A program made the translations under genes and the position numbers. A DNA stretch of 42,043 bases from Actinomycetaceae bacterium. Lineage in GTDB: Bacteria > Actinomycetota > Actinomycetes > Actinomycetales > Actinomycetaceae. The notes under the pieces are model-generated. The model saw nothing but the letters and a program-made list of their open reading frames with translations. It had not been told where the DNA came from and did not search any database. The stretch spans positions 40,198 to 82,240 of the forward strand of contig JAUNVG010000008.1 of the NCBI GenBank assembly GCA_030537735.1, written 5' to 3'. Shown in pieces: positions 32,303 to 41,543 of this stretch; position 1 is the stretch's first letter; each line of letters starts with the position of its first letter.

Positions 32303-34870
32303 TCAGTTTGTGGGGGGAGTTCGCTGCAATAACATCTCCAACACCGCAGTTGCACCCGCTTTAGACAACGGTTCGTTGCGGTTTCCGCACTTGGGCGACT
32401 GTACACAACCGGGGCAACCGTCCTCGCAAGGGCATGACTGCACTGCTTCTAAAGTCAGCTCCACCCAGCGTCGCGCATGGTCGAAACCGTGCTTGGCGAA
32501 CCCCGCCCCACCGGGATACCCATCGTGCACGAACACGGTTGGCTTCAGCGTGTCCGGGTGGTCGGCACTGGACAGGCCCCCTAGATCCCAGCGATCACAG
32601 GTGGCAAGCAGCGGCAGCATGGCTATGGAGGCGTGCTCGGCGGCATGCAGGGCGCCGGGAATTTCATCCGCGCTAAGGCCTCGCTCCAGCAGGGCGGCTT
32701 CGCTCACTTCCCACCACACCGCCACGGTCTGCAACTGGTGCCGCGGCATTGCAAGTGCGGTGTTGGCGACGAAAACCATGCCCGGCAGGCGCAGCGTGTC
32801 GAAGTCAGTAACCTGTGACTCCACGTGTACTTGCCCCACCCGCCAAGTGACTACGCCGTCGTCGCTGGCCCAGGAATCTTGTTCCGCCAAGATACGCACC
32901 GTGGATTGGATAGTGGGGCGAGTGCGTAGCCGCGTAGTTATGCGCTCCACCACCGCGATCTGGGCGCCACCTTGCCCGCCGCTGCGCCCACCGGCCCGGG
33001 GTGAGGATACGTCTGCGCCCGCGTGACCCGCCGCCGCGTTACCAGCGCCTGCCCCCGCGCCCACGCCCGCGTGACCTGCCCCCGCGCCAGCACCATCGGC
33101 GGGTTCGCGGGTTAGTTCCATCACCTGGTAGGTGCGTCCCTGATGCAAATAAATTGCTCCGGGGAAAACCTGGGCGTCAGCGTCGGAAGCCCCCACCGTG
33201 CCAATCACTGTCCCGGTGGAGCCCTCCACGATCTGCACCTGCCCGGACGAGCCTCGTAAGTTCGTTAAGTCCGAAGCCCGCATCGGCAGGGTCACGTTCC
33301 AATACCAGCCCGAGGGGCGCGCCCGCAGATATCCCATTTCCACCAGTGCGTCAACGAAACTGCGGTCGATATTGAAAAGCGGGAAATCCGCAGTGGTTAA
33401 GGCTGTTTCCGCCGCTGCCGCACACAGGTGCGGGCTCAGCACGTACGGGTTGGTGGGGTCGAAAGTGTTTTCCTCAACCTGACTGAAGATCTGCTCCGGG
33501 TGGTGCACCAGATACTGGTCCATGGGGTTGTCGGAAGCCACCAGGATAGAGACCCCTTCGGCTCCGGCGCGCCCCGCGCGCCCGACCTGCTGCCAGAAAG
33601 AAGCGCGCGTACCCGGCCACCCGGCGGTGATGGTCACATCCAAACCGGAAATATCCACGCCCAGCTCCAGAGCGTTGGTGGTGGCCAACGCCCGTAAATC
33701 CCCCGAGCGCATAGCTGCCTCCAAGGCGCGCCGCTCCTCCGGTAGGTAGCCACCGCGATAGGCGTAAACCCCCGCCGAATAGGGGCTGTAGTCACGTGAA
33801 AGCTGGTCGCGCGCATACCCCGCTACCGCTTCGGCAGCGGCGCGAGAACGCACAAAAGTCAGTGCCCGCGCCCCCGTTTGCACCACTTGCGCAGTCAGCG
33901 CCGCAGCTTCAGAAGTCGCCGCCCGCCGCTCCAACGCGGTGGTCACCACCTTGGTGCCTTCAGCTTCTAAAGCTTGTAAGAACTCGTGGACGTCAACTTC
34001 TTCCGGCGCCGCATACGCCGGCTGCCACAGCACCAGGGTGCGCGGACCCGCCGGGGAGGTATCGGCGCCCACTTCCACCACGTCCTCGTCATCGACCCCG
34101 ATCAGACGCGCCGCCACTTTCGCGGGATCTTTCACGGTCGCGGATAAACACACCACCGTCGGTTCGGCGCCGTATTTTCGAGCCAGCCGCAGCAGGCGCC
34201 GCACCACCAGCGCCACGTGCGCGCCCATCACTCCGCGCCAATAGTGCATTTCGTCGATCACTAAGAAACGCAAGGAACCAAGCAGGCGCGTCCAGCGTTC
34301 GTTGCCAGGCAACAGTACGTGATGGAGGTAGTCAGGGTTAGTGAGGATAATGTCGGCACTGGCACGCGCCCAGTCTTTTGCCTCCCGCGGCGTGTCACCA
34401 TCGACGGTGCCGATGCGGATCCCCAGTTCGTCCCCGGTTTCCAGCAGGTGGGTGAGGGCGTGGTACTGGTCCGCCGCCAGCGCCTTGGTGGGGGAAAGAT
34501 AGATAGCGGTGGGGCGGTTACGCACTGCCGCTAAACTCCGATCGCGGTGGGCGGCGACCGCACTTAGGATCGGTAGCCACGCCGCCAGCGACTTCCCCGA
34601 CCCGGTTCCGGTGGCGAGGACGGTGTGCCAGTTTTCGTAAATAGCGGTGGCGGCCTCAACCTGGTGCTTCCAGGGTTGTTCCACTCCTTGGGTGCGGTAG
34701 CATTCCACGACCTGCGGGTGCGCCCAACTGGGCCAGGGCGCGCACTCACCTTCCCTTCCCGGCAGGGTGAGGGTGTTAATCAGCCGGTCACTGCCGCGGG
34801 CGGCGCTTTTTAGGGCGCGCAGCGCGGCGTCAGCTACTTGCGGGGAGCGACAATCGCGAGCCTGGCTCAT
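32303..34870 (-). CDS. DEAD/DEAH helicase with C-terminal cysteine cluster (MrfA/Hrq1-like)
   Basis: 855 residues of superfamily 2. Walker A ATGTGSGKS is at 86-94, the DEMH box (VIDEMHYW) near 208-215, then SATVKDP and the motif VI stretch QVGRAGRAG. A C-terminal domain holds cysteines C813, C815, C819, C822 and C828, like the DUF1998 Zn-binding part of Hrq1/MrfA. Such helicases unwind DNA in repair of cross-links and alkylation. It is the homologue of the helicase near the mycobacterial Tad genes (Rv3649 type). A Gly/Ala/His repeat-rich insertion (about 590-625) interrupts the C-terminal half. Confidence 0.9.
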   Translation of the reverse strand: MSQARDCRSPQVADAALRALKSAARGSDRLINTLTLPGREGECAPWPSWAHPQVVECYRTQGVEQPWKHQVEAATAIYENWHTVLATGTGSGKSLAAWLPILSAVAAHRDRSLAAVRNRPTAIYLSPTKALAADQYHALTHLLETGDELGIRIGTVDGDTPREAKDWARASADIILTNPDYLHHVLLPGNERWTRLLGSLRFLVIDEMHYWRGVMGAHVALVVRRLLRLARKYGAEPTVVCLSATVKDPAKVAARLIGVDDEDVVEVGADTSPAGPRTLVLWQPAYAAPEEVDVHEFLQALEAEGTKVVTTALERRAATSEAAALTAQVVQTGARALTFVRSRAAAEAVAGYARDQLSRDYSPYSAGVYAYRGGYLPEERRALEAAMRSGDLRALATTNALELGVDISGLDVTITAGWPGTRASFWQQVGRAGRAGAEGVSILVASDNPMDQYLVHHPEQIFSQVEENTFDPTNPYVLSPHLCAAAAETALTTADFPLFNIDRSFVDALVEMGYLRARPSGWYWNVTLPMRASDLTNLRGSSGQVQIVEGSTGTVIGTVGASDADAQVFPGAIYLHQGRTYQVMELTREPADGAGAGAGHAGVGAGAGAGNAAAGHAGADVSSPRAGGRSGGQGGAQIAVVERITTRLRTRPTIQSTVRILAEQDSWASDDGVVTWRVGQVHVESQVTDFDTLRLPGMVFVANTALAMPRHQLQTVAVWWEVSEAALLERGLSADEIPGALHAAEHASIAMLPLLATCDRWDLGGLSSADHPDTLKPTVFVHDGYPGGAGFAKHGFDHARRWVELTLEAVQSCPCEDGCPGCVQSPKCGNRNEPLSKAGATAVLEMLLQRTPPTN

Positions 34871-34902
34871 CGCGCTCCTCCTTTATTTCACTGCTTGGTC
34901 TT

Positions 34903-35355
34903 TTATTTACTTACTTCCACCACTCGCTGCATGAAACTCAACGCATCCACCCCGGTGGAAACCGCGGCGGAGACGTTATCGAGCAACTGGTCGTCGTTTA
35001 GCCCGCTACTGACATCGACGATGTAGTCAGCAACGATGAACACGCCCTCGCTGGTGATATCAGTGTAAACGGTGGGGAAGTAGCGTTCGCGGTTCCAAGT
35101 ATCGGCACTGGAAAAGAGCGTCGCCACCGCTTCGTCGCCCGGTTTTAGTCCGCTTGGCCAGCGGGTGCGCACGGACAGGAACCGGTCGGAGGAAGTGAAA
35201 GAGAACATGAACGAAACGGTGTCGAACTTCGCCACCGCCGTGGTGTCATTAACGGTTTTAAGTTCGGTGCCGAGGAACTTCACCACTTTGCCGATGCGGG
35301 TGAAGTCCACGGGGGTGGGGCAGGAGGGGTCATCCGGTACGCAGTACAGGCTCAC
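34903..35355 (-). CDS. YbjN-domain protein, copy 1
   Basis: 150 residues of the YbjN/sensory-transduction-regulator-like fold, recognised by alternating strands and a terminal helix. The FVSF-type core reads VSFMFSFTSSDRFLSVRTRW. YbjN-like proteins are small folds related to type III secretion chaperones, with roles in regulation that are poorly known. Its start overlaps the stop of the paralogous gene upstream by 4 bases (ATGA), so the pair is translationally coupled. Function unknown. Confidence 0.7.
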   Translation of the reverse strand: MSLYCVPDDPSCPTPVDFTRIGKVVKFLGTELKTVNDTTAVAKFDTVSFMFSFTSSDRFLSVRTRWPSGLKPGDEAVATLFSSADTWNRERYFPTVYTDITSEGVFIVADYIVDVSSGLNDDQLLDNVSAAVSTGVDALSFMQRVVEVSK

Positions 35356-35807
35356 GGTTGTTCCTCCCAGGTAACTAGCTGTGGCATGGCGTTTGCGACG
35401 TCGTTGAAGAAACCGAAGATCATGGTGAGGGTGACTTCGTAAAAGTTTTGCAACTGGGCGTCGCTGGCGCCGTGGTTGACCACCAGGTTGGTTTCCGCCC
35501 CCAGGCCGTAGCGCAGTCCGTCTCCCAGGGGGAGCAGGTAGGCTTTGGGGCCGGAGCGGTAGACGTTGCAGTTGTGGACTTGCTGTACCAGTTCACTGAA
35601 GTCCTCGTCGTCTTCCACGATGCCTCGCCATTGTCCGCGGATTTGCAAGATGGAGGGGTTGTGTAGATTTATGAATACCGCGGCGGTGGAGGTGGGGAAA
35701 ACCAGTTCAGTTTCGGTTTCCTGCATCTGCAGGCGCAGAGGGATGTCCTCCATGCCGGCGAGGATGTGTTTCATTCGCGCCAGGTCCACTGGGGCAGGCA
35801 CATCCAT
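35352..35807 (-). CDS. YbjN-domain protein, copy 2
   Basis: 151 residues with the same fold pattern as the next gene and little obvious identity with it. It carries the typical YbjN segment AVFINLHNPSILQIRGQW, followed by a C-terminal helix ending WEEQP. It is the first of two coupled YbjN genes upstream of the helicase on the same strand. The 4-base overlap suggests the two products form a complex; this is inference. Confidence 0.75.
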   Translation of the reverse strand: MDVPAPVDLARMKHILAGMEDIPLRLQMQETETELVFPTSTAAVFINLHNPSILQIRGQWRGIVEDDEDFSELVQQVHNCNVYRSGPKAYLLPLGDGLRYGLGAETNLVVNHGASDAQLQNFYEVTLTMIFGFFNDVANAMPQLVTWEEQP

Positions 35808-36068
35808 AAGTCACGCTCCTTGGTTGAAATGTTACGACGTTACCGTTAGCTGTTTAAATACTTTATTCCAGGCTAATGGAAGAGCCTAAATTGTGCTCGC
35901 TGAGATGAAGTAGCATGCTCGGCGCGCCGTGGCTGGCAGGTGAGAAATAAGGGAGCTTGGCGCTAAGTTAGAAACTGCTTGAACATCGCTCTACTATTGG
36001 ATACTTGACACCTGCCAGTGGCTAGACCAGTTACCGACCGAAAACTATTGCCTCAGGAGATTTCTTCG

Positions 36069-36959
36069 ATGTCCTCAGCCCCTTCCACACCGCCTGCGGT
36101 ACCTGCTCGCCGCTGGGTGCGTATCTTCCTAGCGTTGGCGAACCTAGGGGCATTCATCGCACTGGCATTGATGAGTTTGTACCGGGCTTTTGGGCAGACC
36201 CTGGACCAGTTCGCGTTCGACGTCATCGCTAGCCACACTCGCATAGCGGCACTGACGGACTGGGTGGGGGTCGAGCGTCACTCCATGTTGGTACTAGTGG
36301 CGGGCACGCTGGTGGCGATGGCGGTGGCTGCCGCGCGTAAACGTTTCGCCCTGGCAGCTCGCGTGGGCGTGATGGTGGTAGGTGCGAACATAACGACGCA
36401 AATTTTGAAGAACTGGGTCTTGCACCGTCCCTACCTTGGGGTGGGCTATGACCTGCCGAACTCTTTCCCTTCCGGTCACGGCACCGTGCTGCTCAGTTTG
36501 GCGTTTGCCTTCACGGTGGTCACTACCCAACGTCACCGTAGCTGGGTGGCGGTGGTGCTGGCCCTGGTGGCAGCGCTGGGATCAATACTGATTGTGGCTT
36601 CCGGATGGCATCGCCCCAGTGACCTGCTGGGGTCGCTAATGGTAGTTATGGTCTGGGTTCTAACGCTTTGTCCCCAAGAAGTCCCCACCCGCCCTCGCGA
36701 TAACTGGCAGACCTTCTCCCTCAGCATCAGCGCGGCGGTCGTTTTACTGCTAGCGGCTTTGGCGTGGGGTGCCCTCCCGTCCCTGGATATGGTCAGTGTG
36801 TCGTACTTGCAGGGCAATTCCTACCCCGCGGTGGCAGGGCGCTACCCTAGGCTCGTGACTGCCACAGCCGTGATCGTCCCCATCTTCCTCACCGCCATCT
36901 ACCTTTTGTGTTTACAAATAGTTGCGACTTTGCAATCCGGGTGGCGAGGACGCAGGTAG
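36069..36959 (+). CDS. PAP2-superfamily membrane phosphatase
   Basis: 296 residues from ATG 36069, with CAGGAG about 9 bases upstream; an upstream GTG at 36018 lacks one. Six or so membrane helices carry the three PAP2 motifs: K114-x5-R120-P, P134-S-G-H137 and S-G-W-H181-R-P-x-D185. Known substrates of the family include undecaprenyl pyrophosphate and other lipid phosphates. Here the likely role is in lipid-carrier recycling for the envelope, but this is not proven. The C-terminal region, with extra helices, is longer than in minimal PAP2 proteins. Confidence 0.9.
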   Translation: MSSAPSTPPAVPARRWVRIFLALANLGAFIALALMSLYRAFGQTLDQFAFDVIASHTRIAALTDWVGVERHSMLVLVAGTLVAMAVAAARKRFALAARVGVMVVGANITTQILKNWVLHRPYLGVGYDLPNSFPSGHGTVLLSLAFAFTVVTTQRHRSWVAVVLALVAALGSILIVASGWHRPSDLLGSLMVVMVWVLTLCPQEVPTRPRDNWQTFSLSISAAVVLLLAALAWGALPSLDMVSVSYLQGNSYPAVAGRYPRLVTATAVIVPIFLTAIYLLCLQIVATLQSGWRGRR

Positions 36960-37021
36960 CCCCCGCCGCGCACTGTTATCCGCCGCGCCCACCCGCAGTG
37001 TACGGCCGCCACTGCCCGCGA

Positions 37022-37121
37022 CCGCCGCGCCAACTAGCAATGCACAGCCGCCGTACCCACCCGCGATCTCCGCGCCGCCGCGCCAACTAGCAATGCACAG
37101 CCACCGCACCCACCCGCGACC
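37022..37121. repeat. 53-bp tandem repeat after the PAP2 gene
   Basis: Two imperfect units start at 37022 and 37075. Both contain GCGCCAACTAGCAATGCACA and continue with CCACCCGCGA, with only a few changes between them. The array lies between the convergent PAP2 and aldo/keto reductase genes and ends at the reductase stop. Confidence 0.75.
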
Positions 37122-38168
37122 CTATATTTCCACCCCGCTGGCTTGGCAGGCCGCGTCGATAAGGGCCAGTTCGTCCTCGTCGAAATCCGTATTCTGCGTA
37201 GCCGCCAGGTTCGCTTCCAACTGCGCTACCGACGACGCCCCAATCAGGGCGCTATCCACGCTGCACTTCCCCTGGTCGCGCAGCACCCACGCCAACGCCA
37301 TCTGCGCCAAGGTCTGCCCGCGTTCGGCGGCGATCTGGTTCAAGGCGCGCAACTGGGTCACCAACGCATCGGTTACAGTGTTTGGATCCAAGGACTTGCC
37401 GGCAGCGGCGCGCGAATCGGCGGGAATCCCCTCTAAGTAGCGGTCGGTAAGCAACCCCTGCGACAGGGGAGAGAACACGATGGTTCCCAAGGAGTTATCC
37501 TCGCACGCCTGTAGCAGTGAAGGCTCGCCGCGTTCCACCCAACGGTTCAGCATGGAGTAGGACGGCTGGTGCACCACCAGGGGCGTACCCAGCTGGCGCA
37601 TAATCTCTTGCGCGCGCGCAGTGTCGGCGGCGTTGTATGACGATATCCCCACGTATATCGCTTTGCCGCTGACCACCGCCTGGTGCAGCGCCTGCATGGT
37701 TTCTTCCAAATCGGTGTCGGCGTCGGGGCGGTGAGAGTAGAAGATATCCACGTAATCAAGCCCCATGCGGGTGAGGGACTGCTCCAGGGATCGCAGCAAG
37801 TACTTGCGAGACCCGCCGAAACCGTGCGGGCCGGGCCACATATCCCACCCGGCTTTGGTGGAGATCACCAGTTCGTCACGCCAAGGTTTTAGGTCCTCTT
37901 GGTAGATGCGCCCAAAGTTCTTTTCCGCACTGCCGTAGGGCGGGCCGTAGTTATTAGCCAGGTCGAAGTGAATCATCCCCAGGTCGAAGGCGCGCCGGAT
38001 AATCTCGCGCTGAGTTTGCAGGGGTTTGTCGTCGCCGAAGTTATGCCACAGCCCCAAACTAATCGGCGGCAGGTGCAATCCGCTTTGGCGCAATCTGCGG
38101 TAGGGTGCGCCGCGGTAGCGCTCGGGGTCGGGGCAGTAGTGGTCGAGTGCGGTGGTGGAGTATGGCAT
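37122..38168 (-). CDS. Aldo/keto reductase (YghZ/GPR-like)
   Basis: 348 residues from ATG 38168, chosen because GAGGA lies 5 bases upstream; a GTG at 38180 is open but less likely. The catalytic tetrad D69, Y74, K105 and H146 is in place, and the sequence follows the L-glyceraldehyde 3-phosphate reductase group (YghZ), including NNYGPPYGSAE and GWDMWPGPHGFGGSRK. It reduces small aldehydes with NADPH, probably methylglyoxal or glyceraldehyde 3-phosphate. It is divergent from nrdD and forms no operon. Confidence 0.93.
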   Translation of the reverse strand: MPYSTTALDHYCPDPERYRGAPYRRLRQSGLHLPPISLGLWHNFGDDKPLQTQREIIRRAFDLGMIHFDLANNYGPPYGSAEKNFGRIYQEDLKPWRDELVISTKAGWDMWPGPHGFGGSRKYLLRSLEQSLTRMGLDYVDIFYSHRPDADTDLEETMQALHQAVVSGKAIYVGISSYNAADTARAQEIMRQLGTPLVVHQPSYSMLNRWVERGEPSLLQACEDNSLGTIVFSPLSQGLLTDRYLEGIPADSRAAAGKSLDPNTVTDALVTQLRALNQIAAERGQTLAQMALAWVLRDQGKCSVDSALIGASSVAQLEANLAATQNTDFDEDELALIDAACQASGVEI

Positions 38169-38500
38169 GGGTTTCCTCACGTGGTGGTGTCTTGCCAGGT
38201 GCGTATGTGCGGCTCACTTCTGCGCAGTCACCTGTTCTTCTCGGCGGGTTTTGCTGACGGCGGTTCTCGCTGACGGCGTGCGTCGCGGTTCTCGCTGACG
38301 GCGTGCGTCGCGCTGGCGAGGCCGTGGCTTGTCCCCCATTTTAGGTGCCTTATCTGCGCGGCGGGGTGGGTGCGCCCGGTTGTGCCTGGGGGTGGATTGG
38401 GTGTTCCTGACCGTCCGCGACGGGGTGGGGCGGCGGGATTTCCGCCACCTGACAAGGCCTTGGGACTATCGTCCTGAAAAAAGATATCAAATACGATTGA
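38169..38500. other. Intergenic region upstream of nrdD, first part
   Basis: About 465 bases separate the aldo/keto reductase from nrdD. This first part holds a perfect tandem repeat (38261-38310) and no recognisable gene. The NrdR boxes and promoter follow at 38501-38548. Confidence 0.5.
38261..38310. repeat. 25-bp perfect tandem duplication
   Basis: CGGTTCTCGCTGACGGCGTG, continuing CGTCG, occurs at 38261-38285 and again unchanged at 38286-38310. A degenerate partial copy precedes it. It lies upstream of the nrdD promoter. Confidence 0.9.
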
Positions 38501-38516
38501 CCACAATATCTAGTGC
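38501..38516. promoter_or_regulatory. NrdR box 1
   Basis: CCACAATATCTAGTGC fits the NrdR consensus acaCwAtATaTwGtgt at its core positions (CAATATCTAG against CwAtATaTwG, one change). NrdR represses ribonucleotide reductase genes when dATP is high. It lies 118 bp before the nrdD start. Confidence 0.8.
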
Positions 38517-38546
38517 TTACCCGCGTGTCGCACCACCAGATATAGT
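38517..38546 (+). promoter_or_regulatory. Candidate nrdD promoter
   Basis: TTACCC (38517-38522), an 18-bp spacer and TATAGT (38541-38546). The -10 lies inside NrdR box 2, so NrdR binding would block it. Inferred from spacing and overlap. Confidence 0.5.
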
Positions 38547-38548
38547 GG
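38533..38548. promoter_or_regulatory. NrdR box 2
   Basis: CCACCAGATATAGTGG has outer CCAC/GTGG symmetry and matches the NrdR core with two changes. It begins exactly 32 bp after box 1, about three helical turns, which is the usual spacing of paired NrdR boxes. Confidence 0.8.
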
Positions 38549-38633
38549 TTGTAGTTTTAGTGTTAAGACCGCTGCCGCAAAATTTCAAGCGGCAAGAACG
38601 AACGAAAAACCAATGGTAAGCAGTGAGGAAACC

Positions 38634-40583
38634 ATGTCCGCCAATATCAACACCCCCTCGCCCGTCGGGGCCGCCAACCACGAAACACCGGCCTCGCCAC
38701 GCACCAGCACCACTGCCGGGCGCGCCCGCACCGCCACCTACCCGGTCGACGCCATCTCCACCATCGAAGAGTACCTAGACCGCTCCGACTGGCGGGTAAA
38801 CGCCAACGCCAACCAGGACTACTCCCTAGGCGGACTGATCCTTAACACCAGTGGCAAAATGGTCGCCAACTACTGGCTCGAGCGTGTCTACAGCCCCGAA
38901 GCCGGAGCCGCCCACCGCGAAGGCGCCATTCATATCCACGACCTTGACATGTTCGCCGGTTACTGCGCTGGCTGGTCACTGAAACAACTCCTGCAAGAAG
39001 GCTTCAACGGCGTGCCCGGAGCCATCGCTTCCGCACCGCCGCGCCACTTCTCCTCCGCCTGCGGACAAATCGTGAACTTCCTGGGCACCTTGCAAAACGA
39101 GTGGGCCGGAGCGCAAGCATTTTCCTCCTTCGACACCTACATGGCGCCCTTCGTGCGACTGGATAATATGACTCAAGACCAGGTCACCCAATGCATGCAA
39201 GAGCTCATCTACAACCTCAACGTCCCCTCCCGCTGGGGGTCACAGTGCCCCTTCACCAACCTCACTTTTGATTGGACCTGCCCCACCGACCTCGCCGACG
39301 AAAACCCCCTTATTGGGGACGAACTGTGCGACTTCACCTACGGTGAACTACAGGCAGAAATGGATATGATTAACCGCGCATTCATTGAAGTTATGACTGC
39401 CGGTGACGCCGAAGGGCGCGTATTCACCTTCCCCATCCCCACCTACAACATCACCCCCGAGTTCGACTGGGAAGGCCCCAACGTCGACGCCCTTTTCGAA
39501 ATGACCGCGAAGTACGGGCTGCCCTACTTCCAGAACTTCCTTAACTCGGACCTGGATCCGGGCATGATTCGTTCCATGTGTTGCCGCCTGCAACTGGACT
39601 TGCGTGAACTACTAAAACGCGGAAACGGACTGTTTGGGTCTGCGGAGCAAACCGGGTCCCTTGGGGTGGTAACCATTAACCTCGCGCGCCTGGGGTACTT
39701 GCATAAGGGCAACGAAAAGGCGCTCATGGCGGCCTTGGACGTGCTTGTGCAGGTTGCTTCCGACACCTTGGAGATAAAACGCGAAGTCATCCAACACCAC
39801 ATGGATGCCGGACTGTTCCCCTACACGCGCCGCTACCTGGGGACTTTGGATAACCACTTCTCCACCCTGGGGATTAACGGCATGAATGAAATGATCGCGA
39901 ACTTCACCGGTGGGAAACTGGACATCACCGACCACGAAGGGCACGCCCTCGCGGTTCGAGTATTGGACCACCTGCGTGAATCTATGGTGCAGCTGCAGGA
40001 AAAGACCGGGCACCTGTACAACTTGGAGGCCACTCCGGCAGAGGGAACCACCTACCGTTTCGCCAAGGAGGACGCCAAACGCTACCCCGACATTATCCAG
40101 GCTGGAACCCCGGATGCCCCCTACTACACTAACTCCTCGCAACTGCCGGTGGGCTACACCGATGACCCCTTCACCGCGCTGGAAATGCAAGAGGAACTGC
40201 AGGGCAAGTACACCGGCGGCACCGTGCTGCACCTGTACATGGGTGAGCGTATTTGCAACGCCGATGCCTGCCGCAACCTGATTCGCCGCAGCCTGGAAGT
40301 GTTCAAGGTTCCCTACCTGACGATCACCCCCACGTTCTCCATCTGCCCCCACCACGGGTACTTGGTGGGTGAATGCCCGCAGTGCCCGCAGTGCGCAGCC
40401 ATGGGGCGGGAGGTCGAATGTGAGGTCTGGACCCGCGTAATGGGATACTTCCGCCCGGTGCGCTCGTTTAACACCGGGAAGAAGTCCGAATACGCCGAGA
40501 GGCAAATGTTCACCGAGGACGCTGCCGCCGCGCACGGGCAGTTCACTTCCTCCATGACCGGGCGGGTGGGATCTTTAGCGTGA
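38634..40583 (+). CDS. nrdD: Anaerobic ribonucleoside-triphosphate reductase (class III)
   Basis: 649 residues from ATG 38634, with GAGGA 6 bases upstream; ATG 38613 is an alternative. The C-terminal VMGYF contains the glycyl radical site (G604 in this numbering; in E. coli the equivalent is RVCGY), followed by the RSFNTGKKSE motif. A zinc-site cysteine cluster lies just before it: SICPHHGYLVGECPQCPQC. It reduces ribonucleotides to deoxyribonucleotides without oxygen. This indicates growth in anoxic conditions. Two NrdR boxes precede it, and nrdG overlaps its stop by four bases. Confidence 0.96.
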   Translation: MSANINTPSPVGAANHETPASPRTSTTAGRARTATYPVDAISTIEEYLDRSDWRVNANANQDYSLGGLILNTSGKMVANYWLERVYSPEAGAAHREGAIHIHDLDMFAGYCAGWSLKQLLQEGFNGVPGAIASAPPRHFSSACGQIVNFLGTLQNEWAGAQAFSSFDTYMAPFVRLDNMTQDQVTQCMQELIYNLNVPSRWGSQCPFTNLTFDWTCPTDLADENPLIGDELCDFTYGELQAEMDMINRAFIEVMTAGDAEGRVFTFPIPTYNITPEFDWEGPNVDALFEMTAKYGLPYFQNFLNSDLDPGMIRSMCCRLQLDLRELLKRGNGLFGSAEQTGSLGVVTINLARLGYLHKGNEKALMAALDVLVQVASDTLEIKREVIQHHMDAGLFPYTRRYLGTLDNHFSTLGINGMNEMIANFTGGKLDITDHEGHALAVRVLDHLRESMVQLQEKTGHLYNLEATPAEGTTYRFAKEDAKRYPDIIQAGTPDAPYYTNSSQLPVGYTDDPFTALEMQEELQGKYTGGTVLHLYMGERICNADACRNLIRRSLEVFKVPYLTITPTFSICPHHGYLVGECPQCPQCAAMGREVECEVWTRVMGYFRPVRSFNTGKKSEYAERQMFTEDAAAAHGQFTSSMTGRVGSLA

Positions 40584-41398
40584 GCTCCCCTGGCTCCCGC
40601 GTGGCGTGTGCGGCCGCTGACTTGGTGATCGCGGGCTGGTCGAAACTTTCAACTGTCGACTGGCCCGGACACCTAGCCAGCGTGCTGTTCACCCAAGGAT
40701 GCCCGTGGCGGTGCCAGTACTGCCACAATGCTTCCATACTGGATCCGCGCGCCCCCGGCCAGGTGGAGTGGGAAGAGGTTGAATCCTTCCTGCTGCGCCG
40801 CCAAGGCCTACTTGACGCGGTCGTGTTTTCCGGTGGCGAACCCACTCGGCAAGCTGCCCTGGCTCCAGCCATGGAACGCACCCGACAGTTGGGGTTCTGC
40901 GTCGGCATGCACACGGGGGGAGCCTACCCCAAGCGTGTGCAGCAACTGTTGGACGCGAACTTGGTGGACTGGGTGGGGCTGGATATCAAGGCTCTTCCGG
41001 GGTGTTACGGCGAGGTCGTGGGGGTTTCCAACGCGGGCGAACGAGCCTGGCAAACCCTGCGCGCCGTCCTCGAACACTCCCGCACGCGCGCGCACTTCAC
41101 CTACGAAGTGCGACTGACCACGTACCCGGCTTTCCCGGGGGAGGAAGCTGAGGTGGCGCGCCAGCTGGCAAAGCTTGGGGTGGAGGAATTCGTTTTGCAG
41201 CGCGCTCGCGGTTTTGGGCAGATCGCTCAGGAGGACTACGACACCACCAGTTGGGAACAGGAGTTTTCCCGCAGGGTGAAGCAGGTGAAAGCCGGTTTGG
41301 AGGGCGTGGCGCCCTTGGGAGTCGAAGCGCAGCCGTGCAGGCCGGCGGAAGTGAGTGCTGGTGGTTCTTTCGCGCCGATGAGTTTCGAGGTGCGGTAG
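40580..41398 (+). CDS. nrdG: Anaerobic ribonucleotide reductase-activating radical SAM protein
   Basis: 272 residues from a GTG that overlaps the nrdD stop (GTGA). The radical SAM motif is C41-P-W-R-C45-Q-Y-C48, and FSGGEPT supplies the SAM-binding GGE. It uses SAM and a [4Fe-4S] cluster to form the glycyl radical on NrdD. It is longer than E. coli NrdG (about 154 residues) and closer to the NrdG2 type, with an extended C-terminal half. Confidence 0.93.
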   Translation: MSSPGSRVACAAADLVIAGWSKLSTVDWPGHLASVLFTQGCPWRCQYCHNASILDPRAPGQVEWEEVESFLLRRQGLLDAVVFSGGEPTRQAALAPAMERTRQLGFCVGMHTGGAYPKRVQQLLDANLVDWVGLDIKALPGCYGEVVGVSNAGERAWQTLRAVLEHSRTRAHFTYEVRLTTYPAFPGEEAEVARQLAKLGVEEFVLQRARGFGQIAQEDYDTTSWEQEFSRRVKQVKAGLEGVAPLGVEAQPCRPAEVSAGGSFAPMSFEVR

Positions 41399-41543
41399 AA
41401 CTAGGGTGCGTCGTTGCCTGGTTTGGTTGATTTCACACGAGGACGGCTGGCGAAATGCGCTTGCATGAGTCGGCTTCTGGTGGTGCGAAACATGAGATAA
41501 TTTGGGAAATATCCATTCCTCATCACTTCGCGGTAGGTAAGCA

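Noticed and set aside
37022..37121. Two 53-bp units considered as CRISPR repeats
   Set aside because: Only two direct units, no spacer-repeat alternation and no cas genes.
38329..38619. 96-codon plus-strand frame upstream of nrdD
   Set aside because: It runs through the NrdR boxes and promoter and has no protein-family motif.
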